From assembly GCF_963662805.1 (NCBI RefSeq), contig NZ_OY759862.1, positions 248,001-312,000 of the forward strand: a DNA stretch of 64,000 nucleotides, in the 5' to 3' direction. This document shows positions 53,128-61,110 of this stretch, piece after piece. Within the stretch, counting starts at the first letter, position 1; each line of letters starts with the position of its first letter. This DNA is from an uncultured Cohaesibacter sp. (GTDB lineage: Bacteria; Pseudomonadota; Alphaproteobacteria; Rhizobiales; Cohaesibacteraceae). The position numbers and the translations under genes are program-made. The notes beneath the pieces were generated by a model. The model saw only the letters and a list, made by a program, of their open reading frames with translations. It was not told where the DNA came from and did not search any database.

Positions 53128-54554
53128 GCCGCATTCCTTTTCTTCTGTGCCTTGGCCCACTGCTGCTGGAAGGTTTCTCCCTCTGGCGCCGGGAATTCGC
53201 GATGCTTGGTCCAGGCTCCGGTCATCGGCAGCTTCTGCATCAGCGAGGTCATCGGAGCCAGATGTTTCATCACGCCCATCGCCAGCCCGGCAAGGGAGTG
53301 ATAGAGCTGTGGGCGGCTTGCCACAAAGGCCCAGCCCTTCAAGCCCCACCGGTACGAGGTCGGGTTGAGATGGCGCTCATATTCCTTCTCGCGCCAATGA
53401 CGCATCATCTTCGGCAGGGGGATCTTCATCGGGCAGACGCTCTCGCAACGGCCGCAGAAGGTCGAGGCATTGGGCAGATGGCCCGCCTTGTCGACACCGA
53501 TCAGCGACGGGGTCAGCACCGAGCCCATGGGTCCGGGATAGACCCAGCCATAGGCGTGACCGCCCACCGCATGATAGACCGGGCAATGGTTGATGCAGGC
53601 ACCGCAACGGATGCAGCGCAGCATCTCTTCGAATTCGCTGCCCAGCATCGAAGAGCGGCCATTGTCGAGCAGCACCACGTGATATTCTTCTGGCCCGTCC
53701 GGGTCTTCATCCCGTTTCGGTCCGGTTGAAATGGTGGTGTAGACGCTTTGCTCCTGCCCCGTGGCCGAACGGGCCAGAAGCCTGAGGAAGGTCTCCGCAT
53801 CATTGAGGGTCGGGATCACCTTCTCAATCGAGGCAAGGACGATATGCACCCGGCTGAGGGTCTGGGTCAGATCGCCATTGCCCTCGTTGGTGACGATGAC
53901 CGAGGAGCCGGTTTCCGCAATCAGGAAGTTCGCCCCCGTGATGCCGACATCGGCAGCGAAATATTGCTCCCTGAGCACTTCGCGCGCTTCACCAAGCAGA
54001 CTGACAGGCTCGGTCAGATCCCGGTCCTTGTCGAGATGGGTGTGGACCCGGCGGAAATCCTCTTCTACCTGTTCCTTGGTGACATGCACGGCGGGCGCGA
54101 TGATGTGGCTGGGATGTTCCCCCCTGAGCTGGATGATATATTCTCCGAGGTCGGTTTCGACCACCTTCATGCCGTCCTTCTCGAGGAAGGCATTGAGCTG
54201 CATCTCTTCCGAGATCATCGACTTGCCCTTGGTGATCGTCTTGGCATTGACCGACTCGCAGATGGTCTTGACGATCTTGCAGGCGTCCTCGGCGGTCTCG
54301 GCCCAGTGAACATGACCACCGGTGGCGAGCACCTTTTTCTCGTAGGCTTCCAGATAGAGGTCGAGATGTTTGAGGGCGTGGGTCTTGATGGCCCGGCCGC
54401 GATCACGCAGCTCCTCAAACTCGGGCAAGGCATCGGCCGCCTGCTGGCGCTTGCCGATGAAACCCTTCTCGACATTCTTCAGGGCCTTCTGCAAGGTGAC
54501 GTCGGCGAGGGCCTCGCGGGCATTGGTCTTGAAGGTCGGTGACTTGATTTCCAT
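53124..54554 (-). CDS. lutB: Lactate utilisation iron-sulfur protein LutB
   Basis: An iron-sulfur subunit of the LutABC lactate oxidase complex. The 476-residue protein has an N-terminal LUD-like domain (FKTNAREALADVTLQKALKNVE and ITKGKSMISEEMQLNAFLEKDG) and two 4Fe-4S motifs: CIRCGACINHCPVYHAVGGH and CGRCESVCPMKIPLPKMMR. GANFLIAETGSSVIVTNEGNGDLT is the LUD signature. The start at 54554 is the family N-terminus MEIKSPTFK. It overlaps lutC by four bases and follows lutA closely (13 bases), so the three are one operon. Confidence 0.95.
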   Translation of the reverse strand: MEIKSPTFKTNAREALADVTLQKALKNVEKGFIGKRQQAADALPEFEELRDRGRAIKTHALKHLDLYLEAYEKKVLATGGHVHWAETAEDACKIVKTICESVNAKTITKGKSMISEEMQLNAFLEKDGMKVVETDLGEYIIQLRGEHPSHIIAPAVHVTKEQVEEDFRRVHTHLDKDRDLTEPVSLLGEAREVLREQYFAADVGITGANFLIAETGSSVIVTNEGNGDLTQTLSRVHIVLASIEKVIPTLNDAETFLRLLARSATGQEQSVYTTISTGPKRDEDPDGPEEYHVVLLDNGRSSMLGSEFEEMLRCIRCGACINHCPVYHAVGGHAYGWVYPGPMGSVLTPSLIGVDKAGHLPNASTFCGRCESVCPMKIPLPKMMRHWREKEYERHLNPTSYRWGLKGWAFVASRPQLYHSLAGLAMGVMKHLAPMTSLMQKLPMTGAWTKHREFPAPEGETFQQQWAKAQKKRNAA

Positions 54555-54567
54555 GATCGCCTCCCGC

Positions 54568-55377
54568 CTAGCGTTGTTTCTTGGCGCCGATGGCCGGACC
54601 ATCGGCCATGTCGGCCAGCACTTCGGCAACATGACGCACTTCTATGGCCGAGCCTTCCCGCTTCAGTTTGCCCGCCATGTTCATCAGGCAGCCAAGGTCT
54701 CCGGCAAGCAAAGTCGCAGCCCCGGCATCGGTCGCGGTTTTGGATTTCTTCTCAACGATGGCGTTCGAGATGTCGCTATATTTAACGCAGAAGGTCCCGC
54801 CAAAGCCGCAGCAGACATCACTGTCGCGCATTTCCTTAAGGTCGACCCCTTCGATGGAGCTCAGCAACTGGCGCGGCTGATCCTTGACCTTCATTTCTCT
54901 CAGTCCCGAGCAGCTGTCGTGATAGGTGACCGTACCGCGATAGTTTGATGCCACGGCTTTGAGACCGGCAACATCCACCAGAAAGCTCACCAGCTCATGG
55001 GTCTTGCCAGCAACATCGACCGCCCGATCTGCCCATTCCGGCTCATCGGCGAGCAGGGCGGGATAATGTTTGGCGATCATGGCAGAGCAGGAGCCGGACG
55101 GAGCGACAATATAGTCATAGCCCTCGAACGCCTTGATGACCTGTTTGGCGAGGGCCTTGGCGTCTTCCCGGTCGCCGGAATTGTAGGCTGGCTGGCCGCA
55201 GCAAGTCTGGTCCTTGGGAACTTCGAGCGTGAAGCCAGCATCCTCGATCAGCTTGACCGCTGCAAAGCCAACGGTGGGGCGAAACAGGTCGACGAGACAG
55301 GTGACAAACAGGCCGACGCGCTTACCGGCCTTGTCTGCGGTCGGTGCATCGTCGAAATTCAATTCAATCTGGTCCAT
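54568..55377 (-). CDS. lutA: Lactate utilisation heterodisulfide-reductase-like protein LutA
   Basis: A CCG-domain subunit of LutABC. The 269-residue protein has two cysteine-rich CCG domains: RVGLFVTCLVDLFRPTVGFA then CCGQPAYNSGD in the first, and HDSCSGLREMKVKDQPRQLL then CCGFGGTFCVKY in the second, as expected for binding an unusual iron-sulfur cluster. The start is placed at 55377 (MDQIELNFDDA); an in-frame ATG at 55401 would add eight residues and overlap the gntR end. Neither has a strong ribosome binding site. It follows gntR by seven bases. Confidence 0.94.
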   Translation of the reverse strand: MDQIELNFDDAPTADKAGKRVGLFVTCLVDLFRPTVGFAAVKLIEDAGFTLEVPKDQTCCGQPAYNSGDREDAKALAKQVIKAFEGYDYIVAPSGSCSAMIAKHYPALLADEPEWADRAVDVAGKTHELVSFLVDVAGLKAVASNYRGTVTYHDSCSGLREMKVKDQPRQLLSSIEGVDLKEMRDSDVCCGFGGTFCVKYSDISNAIVEKKSKTATDAGAATLLAGDLGCLMNMAGKLKREGSAIEVRHVAEVLADMADGPAIGAKKQR

Positions 55378-55384
55378 GTGAGTA

Positions 55385-56341
55385 TCATCTTCTGACGCCA
55401 TTGAAAGCACCCGACGGTGCCTCTCTGGCTGGTTCAAGGCTGGTCTGGTTCGGGGCGGCGGATCCGGCACCTTGCGAGGGCGAATGCGCGGCCAAGTCTG
55501 GTGGTGGCTCCTCTGCCAACGAGCCTGTCTTTGCGTCAGGCATCTTGTCCCGGGCCTCTGGTGGCGAGAAGCCCCCCTGATCACTCAGTCGCTGCAGGCG
55601 CATGCGGGAGATCTCCTCCCAGCTGCCAGCCTGCTGCGTGTGCGCAAGGGTTTGTTCCACATAGGCAATATGGTCTTCGGCGGCCTTGCGAGCCTCCTTC
55701 GGTTGTCGCTCCATAATGGCGTGATAGAGCTGCTCATGCTGGTCCATCAGCAAGTCCCGAACTCCGGGCCATTCAAAGAAGCGGATGCGGCTGAAAAAGA
55801 GTCCCTCCGAGAGAAGTTTGTAACAGGACCGCATCGTGTGCAGCAACATGATATTGTGGGATGCGTCCACAATTGCCTGATGAAATTCGAGATCCGCCGC
55901 GCTTTCCCCCTGAAGGTCCTGATCGCGATGATGCTGCCGCATGGCTTCCATGATCCGGCCAAGGATCAAGCGATCCGCATCGGTTGCCTTGATGGCGGCA
56001 TGTTCGGCGATGATCCCCTCCATGTCGCGCCGAAACTCGAAATAGTCGCTCTGGGCTTTTGGATGCCGTCTGACCAGGTCGAAGATCTGATCGGCAAAGA
56101 CCATGCCGACCACTTCGGCGACATAGGTTCCGCCGCGATGGCGCGATTTCAGGAGCTTGCGATCTTCGAGATCTTTGAGGGCGTCGCGCAACACCGGACG
56201 GGACACCTCCAACTGCATGGCCAGTTCACGTTCCGGCGGCAGCCTGTCACCAGAGCGCAGCACACCTTCCAGAATCAGACGCTCCATCTGCTCGACGACC
56301 GCATCCGATGTGCGACTGTGGTTGATCGACTTGAATATCAT
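55385..56341 (-). CDS. GntR family (FCD domain) regulator of the lut operon
   Basis: The 318-residue protein has a GntR winged helix (VVEQMERLILEGVLRSGDRLPPERELAMQLEVSRPVLRDALKDLE in adjoining parts) and an FCD effector domain with the metal-binding pattern FHQAIVDASHN and AAEDHIAYVEQTL. These features match LldR/PdhR-type repressors responsive to lactate or pyruvate. A Pro/Ala/Ser-rich tail of about 50 residues (265-318) is unusual for FCD proteins. The gene is first in the gntR-lutA-lutB-lutC unit, with a probable operator at 56463-56487 in front. Induction by lactate is inference. Confidence 0.9.
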   Translation of the reverse strand: MIFKSINHSRTSDAVVEQMERLILEGVLRSGDRLPPERELAMQLEVSRPVLRDALKDLEDRKLLKSRHRGGTYVAEVVGMVFADQIFDLVRRHPKAQSDYFEFRRDMEGIIAEHAAIKATDADRLILGRIMEAMRQHHRDQDLQGESAADLEFHQAIVDASHNIMLLHTMRSCYKLLSEGLFFSRIRFFEWPGVRDLLMDQHEQLYHAIMERQPKEARKAAEDHIAYVEQTLAHTQQAGSWEEISRMRLQRLSDQGGFSPPEARDKMPDAKTGSLAEEPPPDLAAHSPSQGAGSAAPNQTSLEPAREAPSGAFNGVRR

Positions 56342-56719
56342 GCTGGTGGGCCCGGTTTTGCGGCTCAATATTGAATGGAACAGGCGTTCCGTGACCACCT
56401 GCCTCAATCTGAAAGCCCACTATTGCACCGAGTGAGGTCGAGATCAAAAGGCTCCTGTCAAATTTTGGTAAATTTATTTGACCAAAATGCTGCGACGATT
56501 GAGCAGCGCGATGGACAACGCAAACATCATTGCTCCATTTTTGTCCGTTAACACTATATGAACAAATACCTGCAAAACCGTGTCAATTGAGCCTTAAGCC
56601 GATGAAATTTCGGATGATCTGTGGCAGCCTTGAACCGGTGTGATTGAGACAGAAATCAGAAAACGGGGATAATCTGCCTTGCTGTCCTGGGGATACGGGT
56701 TTGACGGAGAAACGATCTG
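56342..56719. other. Region between gntR and the TRAP permease genes
   Basis: About 378 bases. It holds the GntR operator (56463-56487) and a divergent promoter zone for the plus-strand TRAP-like genes. No gene is seen. Confidence 0.5.
56463..56487 (-). promoter_or_regulatory. Probable GntR/FCD operator for the lut operon
   Basis: Inverted repeat TTTTGGT (56463-56469) and ACCAAAA (56481-56487), about 122 bases before the gntR start. TGGT-N-ACCA half-sites are typical of FCD-type GntR regulators. The inner bases are also largely symmetric, for a near-palindrome of 25 bp. Confidence 0.65.
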
Positions 56720-57730
56720 ATGGTGGGCTCACTCTTTGCCTGGCTCAGCATCGCTTTGGCTCTTTCGTCCTTTTTTGTTGAAGAAAGACAGGTCGTCGCC
56801 GCTCTTTTGGGCGCCGTGCTGGCTGCGCTCATTGCCGTCTGGCGCAGGGGTCGGCCCGTGTTCCTGCTGCTCTCCTTTGTTCTGTTCTCGCTCGCCTTCC
56901 TCATCCTACCCTCAGGCATGGATCGCATGGTGATGGTCTGGATCCCTCAGAACGACTGGATCGACCGCCTGCATGAACCATTGGTGCTGTTCAGCGCTTT
57001 CATCGTGGTGGCGATCCTGTTTGCCGTGGCCTGCCGTCGTCAGAGTGGCGGGGTTTGGCTGAGTGCTCAGGAGGCGAGTGAAGATCTCGCAAAATTTATC
57101 GGCTTCATGGGCTATCTGGCGTCATTGCTGTTCCTGCCCCTGTTGCTGTTGCCCTTCTATCTCGCCTACAACGGCACAAACGCCTCCTTCGACATCGAGA
57201 CCATTTCCTGGCAACGTCCCGAATGGCTTTTCGCCAATGTGGGCGGGGTCTATTTGAGCTGGTTTACGGCACTCCTGCTGATGAGCGGTTTGGGGGTGGC
57301 CTACATGCACAACGCACACCACCGCTGTCCCTGTAGTGGCGGAGCGTCCCGGCTCAGGCGGCGGGCATGGCGGGAGTTCATTGGTGGTGCCTTGTTCCTG
57401 TTGCCGATTTGCTGGACCGCGGTGAAGCAGGGATGTCTGCTCGCCATTGAGGTGCATCAGGGCGGCTCCATCAATATCGGGCCCGCGCTTCTGGTGGCGG
57501 GGGTTGATTTTCCGGTGTGGGCTTTGATTGCGGTGTTTCCCGCGACCATTCTGTTGCTCAGTCTGGCCGCAATCAGTGTCATGCTCCGGTCTCTGGTCTA
57601 TCTCTTCGGTCCCCATTATCTGAAGAAGCGGGCCGCCTCGCATATTGATGCGCCGGTTGACGTGGCCGGGCAACGGAACCAGTTCCGTCCGTCCCGTTTC
57701 GGCAATGCGACAGAGGGGCGCGGCAGGTGA
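56720..57730 (+). CDS. TRAP-type small permease subunit with an N-terminal extension
   Basis: The 336-residue protein has an N-terminal part of about 110 residues with three or four helices (LFAWLSIALALSSFF, VVAALLGAVLAALIAVW, VFLLLSFVLFSLAFLIL), then a DctQ-like domain: FIGFMGYLASLLFLPLLLLP, ANVGGVYLSWFTALLLMSGL and GVAYMHNAHHRC, in the place of the DctQ HVRVD motif, followed by RRRAWREFIGGALFLLP. Most DctQ subunits have 160-200 residues, so this is an extended one. The stop codon overlaps the start of the large subunit (TGATG). The substrate is unknown; no binding protein is encoded nearby. Confidence 0.7.
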   Translation: MVGSLFAWLSIALALSSFFVEERQVVAALLGAVLAALIAVWRRGRPVFLLLSFVLFSLAFLILPSGMDRMVMVWIPQNDWIDRLHEPLVLFSAFIVVAILFAVACRRQSGGVWLSAQEASEDLAKFIGFMGYLASLLFLPLLLLPFYLAYNGTNASFDIETISWQRPEWLFANVGGVYLSWFTALLLMSGLGVAYMHNAHHRCPCSGGASRLRRRAWREFIGGALFLLPICWTAVKQGCLLAIEVHQGGSINIGPALLVAGVDFPVWALIAVFPATILLLSLAAISVMLRSLVYLFGPHYLKKRAASHIDAPVDVAGQRNQFRPSRFGNATEGRGR

Positions 57731-59202
57731 TGACCGATTGGCTTCCTCTCCTTCAGAGCATCTGGCTCGATCACGCTCCGGTCCTGCTGCTGTTGGCTCT
57801 TCTGCTGCTTTATCCGGTCGGCTATCCGGTGGCTTTCGTGCTGGGGGCTCTGGCGCTGGTCTTCGGTTGGGTGGGTATCCAGAGCGGCCTCATCGCCCAC
57901 GGCAGGTTCGACACGGTCTCGAGCGACTTGTTCAACGATCTGATGCTGGACCCGGCACTGCTCTGTCTGCCACTGCTGATCCTGCTTGCCGAATTCATGG
58001 TTGCGACCGGACAGATGGAGCGGGCATCGCGGGCCATCAAGGGCTTTTTTGACCCCGGCTGGCTGACCATAGATAAGGCAAGGGACGAAAAACGTAAAAG
58101 CGAAATCAGGGTCAAGGCACACAAGGAAGAGACACCCGGGCGGCGGTCTCTGTTCATGACCATGTTCACACCCGCCTCCCTGCTGCTGATCATCCTTGCC
58201 CGCATCTTCGAGCTGTCACCCGAAGCGATGACCTTTGCTCTGCTCGTTCCGGCGGGGCTTCTGGTCTCGATCTATTTGATCAACTGGATGCTGGATCTCT
58301 GGACGGAAAGGCACCGTGCGCGTCTGCTGGACGAAGCTGGACTGGTCATCCCGGTCGCGGGGAAGGGCGGGGCACGACCCATTCCGGGCAGACTGTGGCG
58401 TTTCATGCGTCTGACCTTCTTTGCCTTGCCTCCGACCCTGCTGGTCGTGCTTGCGCTTGTGTTGCTCTTCTATCTCAAGATGGCCCTGTTTGCTTCCTTC
58501 GCAGTTCTCGCCGTCGCGATCCTTATTGTCACGCTTCTTCAGGGAAAACTGAGGCCGTCTCAACTGGTCCGGGCCAGCTACAGGGCGTTGGTCGCCACGG
58601 GCAATCTCGCGGCGATGATGTTGGCCGCCTATTGTTTCCATGTTGTCTTCTCGTCGCTCGGCGGTGCGCATCTCATAACCCAGTCAACGGAGCTGTTGTC
58701 GTCGTTGGGGCCGGAAACCCGGTCCTGGTGGCTGCTCTTTTTGACGCTGTTCGCTCTGGTCGGTCTGGGGTTCTTCTTTGACTGGATCCTCTTGTCCTTT
58801 ATTGCCCTGCCATTGTTGCGCCCCTTCTTCGCCTCGCTCGATTTTACAGCCCTGCTGACGCCTTTGTGGACCGAGGCTGCCCATGACAAGGCTCAAACCG
58901 TCGCCGAAAGCATGCCAACAACCATGCGACCACCCGGTCAACTGCTTTCAATGCTTGATCTGGCCCCGCCCTCGCGTATATGGCTCGCGTCGATGGTCTG
59001 GCTGGCCCTGCTCACCTCCGTTGTCACCTACACCCGGCAAAATGGCGAACTCACCGCGCGTCGCCGCGGTCTTGTGCTGGCAAAGGGCGATGAGGCCCAT
59101 ATCAGCATGACGCTTTTTCTCATACTGCAGTTGATCGGCTTGACACTCGTGCTCATCATGCCGCAAGCTGTCTTCTGGCTTCCGGCCCTCTTGATTGGTT
59201 GA
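57730..59202 (+). CDS. TRAP-type large permease subunit (divergent DctM)
   Basis: The 490-residue protein begins at the ATG at 57730 which overlaps the preceding stop by one base. YPVGYPVAFVLGALALVFGWVG resembles the DctM N-terminus, and DPALLCLPLLILLAEFMVATGQMERASRAI the second helix hairpin. The C-terminal half has ASYRALVATGNLAAMMLAAYCFHVVFS, LVGLGFFFDWILLSFIALPLLRPFF and TEAAHDKAQTVAESMP-like loops, with about 12 helices in total. It is divergent: the central cytoplasmic loop (about 110-150) is long and charged. Mannitol/chloroaromatic-type TRAP large subunits are the nearest relatives by pattern. No DctP-type binding protein is seen. Confidence 0.7.
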   Translation: MTDWLPLLQSIWLDHAPVLLLLALLLLYPVGYPVAFVLGALALVFGWVGIQSGLIAHGRFDTVSSDLFNDLMLDPALLCLPLLILLAEFMVATGQMERASRAIKGFFDPGWLTIDKARDEKRKSEIRVKAHKEETPGRRSLFMTMFTPASLLLIILARIFELSPEAMTFALLVPAGLLVSIYLINWMLDLWTERHRARLLDEAGLVIPVAGKGGARPIPGRLWRFMRLTFFALPPTLLVVLALVLLFYLKMALFASFAVLAVAILIVTLLQGKLRPSQLVRASYRALVATGNLAAMMLAAYCFHVVFSSLGGAHLITQSTELLSSLGPETRSWWLLFLTLFALVGLGFFFDWILLSFIALPLLRPFFASLDFTALLTPLWTEAAHDKAQTVAESMPTTMRPPGQLLSMLDLAPPSRIWLASMVWLALLTSVVTYTRQNGELTARRRGLVLAKGDEAHISMTLFLILQLIGLTLVLIMPQAVFWLPALLIG

Positions 59203-59590
59203 CTGACTGATCAAGCCCGGATTGCTTCCGGTGTCATCAGCCGCCCCCGCCTCGAAGTGACACTGGAGATGACGAGCATAGCCTTGTCTGGCGTTCAAAA
59301 CGGTCTTGGGTTGCGCGGTCCGCGCAAAGGGACAATGCGAGAATTGTCCGCTCGATACCAGACCAACATCAGTTAAATGGGGGAGGCCAGATAAGCTGGG
59401 GGAATGTTTTGAGCACCCCAGCTTTCCCTTCTGTGGTGAAGAGGCTCACCGCTTTCATCTCTCATCTTGACGGACAGCGCCGAAACCGTGCATGGAAATG
59501 CGCTGATGGATATCCTGATGCCACAAGAACCCATCCATCGAAGCTCAAGCCCAAACCCAAGCCAGAACAAACCTTACGGAAGCGGATGCC
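59203..59590. other. Gap between the TRAP large subunit and GNAT genes
   Basis: About 388 bases. It holds a 9-bp-arm inverted repeat (AAGCTGGGG 59393-59401 and CCCCAGCTT 59416-59424) followed by T-rich TTCCCTT, possibly a weak terminator for the TRAP genes. No gene is recognised. Confidence 0.5.
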
Positions 59591-60172
59591 ATGCCTGCCG
59601 AGACGCCTGACCTGTCCTTGCGCCCCGCGACGCCAGATGACGCTTCCACCATTGCCCGATTGAAGGTGATCTGCTGGCAACAGGCCTACAAGGGGCTTCT
59701 GCCTCAGGCCAGCCTTGATCGTCTCGATGCCGCCTCAGAAGCGACTCATTGGCACGACTGGTTGTCGGATTCCGCCTCAGGCCTTCTTGCCTATCTGGTT
59801 GAAGCGGATGGTGTTCCTGTTGGTTATGGTCTCGCCGGACCGATGAGATTGGGTGACAGGGAAGGGGAGGAGTTGGACGTCAGCGCCGAGATCTACGCTC
59901 TCTATATTCATCCCGACCACCTCAGAACGGGATGCGGCAAGCTGCTTTTGATTCAGCTTTTGGGCGGTCTGATCGCTGCCGGCCATCACAGCTGTGGCCT
60001 CTGGATGGTTGCTGACAACAGGCCTGCCGAAGCTTTCTTTGCCTGCATGGACGGGCGGCAGGCCCGCAAGCGGGTGGTCATTTCCCACGGACGTATCGCC
60101 TTCCGCGAGCAGGGCTGGGTCTGGGATGATCTGCGCAAGGTCCATACCCGCCTGAAAACCACCATTCTCTAG
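59591..60172 (+). CDS. GNAT family N-acetyltransferase
   Basis: The 193-residue protein has the GNAT fold: LSLRPATPDDASTIARLKVICWQQAYKGLLP at the N-terminus (in two parts), AEIYALYIHPDHLRTGCGKLLLIQLLGGLIAAGH for the acetyl-CoA loop (the R/Q-x-x-G-x-G/A motif reads RTGCGK) and GLWMVADNRPAEAFFACMDGRQ for the end. The cysteine within the loop is notable. The substrate is unknown. An MxxxxKGLLP element is shared with many small-molecule or protein acetyltransferases. It is convergent with the cytochrome c gene, which has its own terminator between them. Confidence 0.9.
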   Translation: MPAETPDLSLRPATPDDASTIARLKVICWQQAYKGLLPQASLDRLDAASEATHWHDWLSDSASGLLAYLVEADGVPVGYGLAGPMRLGDREGEELDVSAEIYALYIHPDHLRTGCGKLLLIQLLGGLIAAGHHSCGLWMVADNRPAEAFFACMDGRQARKRVVISHGRIAFREQGWVWDDLRKVHTRLKTTIL

Positions 60173-60210
60173 CAGCCCGCCGCGTCAGTCCCATCGCCCG
60201 TCCTGACATG

Positions 60211-60241
60211 AAAACATCCCGGCGAGAGGCTCACCGGGATG
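60211..60241 (-). terminator. Terminator after the cytochrome c gene
   Basis: On the minus strand an 8-bp stem (CATCCCGG / CCGGGATG) with an 11-base loop is followed by TTTTC. It lies 41 bases beyond the cytochrome c stop. Confidence 0.7.
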
Positions 60242-60281
60242 CTGGAGAAATCGATCGATCAGTCCGATATCGACTGGGCTC

Positions 60282-60671
60282 TTATTCAGAGAATGTTTTG
60301 AGATAGGCAATCACGTCTGCGCGGTCGTCATCTTTTTTGAGACCGGCGAACGCCATCTTGTTCTTCTTGATGTAGTCTTTCGGCTTGGTCAGATATTCGT
60401 TGATGGCTTCTTCGGTCCAGACGAAATCAGGCTCGGCTTCAGCTTTCTCAAGGAAAGCCTTCGAATATTTGAAATCCTCGGCTGATGCGATCTTGCGCCC
60501 GATGACACCATTGAGAACTGGTCCCACCTTGTTCTTGGCGCCTTCGCCAACCTGATGGCAGGCTTTGCATTTGTTGAAAACCTTCTCACCTTTCGCGGCG
60601 TCGCCTTCTGCGAGGGCTGCTCCGGTGGCGGTGAGCAAGGCCAGGCTGGCGATTGCAATCATCTTCTTCAT
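60282..60671 (-). CDS. Periplasmic class I cytochrome c (c2-like)
   Basis: A soluble electron carrier of 129 residues. The signal peptide MKKMIAIASLALLTATGAALA precedes EGDAAKGEKVFNKCKACHQV, which contains the heme-binding CKACH motif. The axial Met is in IKKNKMAFAGLKKDDDRADVIAYL, the typical C-terminal helix. Class I cytochromes c of this type (c2 or cytochrome c550 type) are electron donors to aa3 oxidase, so it may serve the ctaCDE oxidase 50 kb away; this is inference. The start at 60671 follows GGACCAATTCC on the minus strand. Confidence 0.93.
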   Translation of the reverse strand: MKKMIAIASLALLTATGAALAEGDAAKGEKVFNKCKACHQVGEGAKNKVGPVLNGVIGRKIASAEDFKYSKAFLEKAEAEPDFVWTEEAINEYLTKPKDYIKKNKMAFAGLKKDDDRADVIAYLKTFSE

Positions 60672-61110
60672 GGAATTGGTCCTCTCTATTCTGTTGTCCG
60701 GCTTGCTTCTTCGCCTTCAAGCTGGACGTGTCCCAGTACGACTGTACCCACCTACAGGTTAATGACAAGAGACCATAGGGCGGGATATGTGCGTAGCCTG
60801 ACCAGTTTCTTAGCCAATTTGATGCATTTTTGCGGCATATTTCTTGCCTGCTATCGAGCCAAATTGTCGCAGTCTGGTTCAGAGCGTCACTGAATCTGAT
60901 TTGAACAATTCTAAAGTAGCGAGGTGGATGTCGCAATAATGGAGAGTGGGAAATATTGTCTCATGGTTGACCATAGTCGGGTCAAATCGGAAAATATTGA
61001 TACTTGTACCTACTCTGGATTTAAAAATTCAAAGAAAACAACGCGGTTAAGGAGATTTTATGAATCAGTGTCGATAATTCTGTTTCAGGATTATCGACGA
61101 GGCAGACCAA
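60672..61110. other. Divergent region between cytochrome c and GGDEF genes
   Basis: About 440 bases, with an AT-rich stretch from 60890 to 61090 that probably holds the GGDEF gene promoter. No gene or clear operator was seen. Confidence 0.4.
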
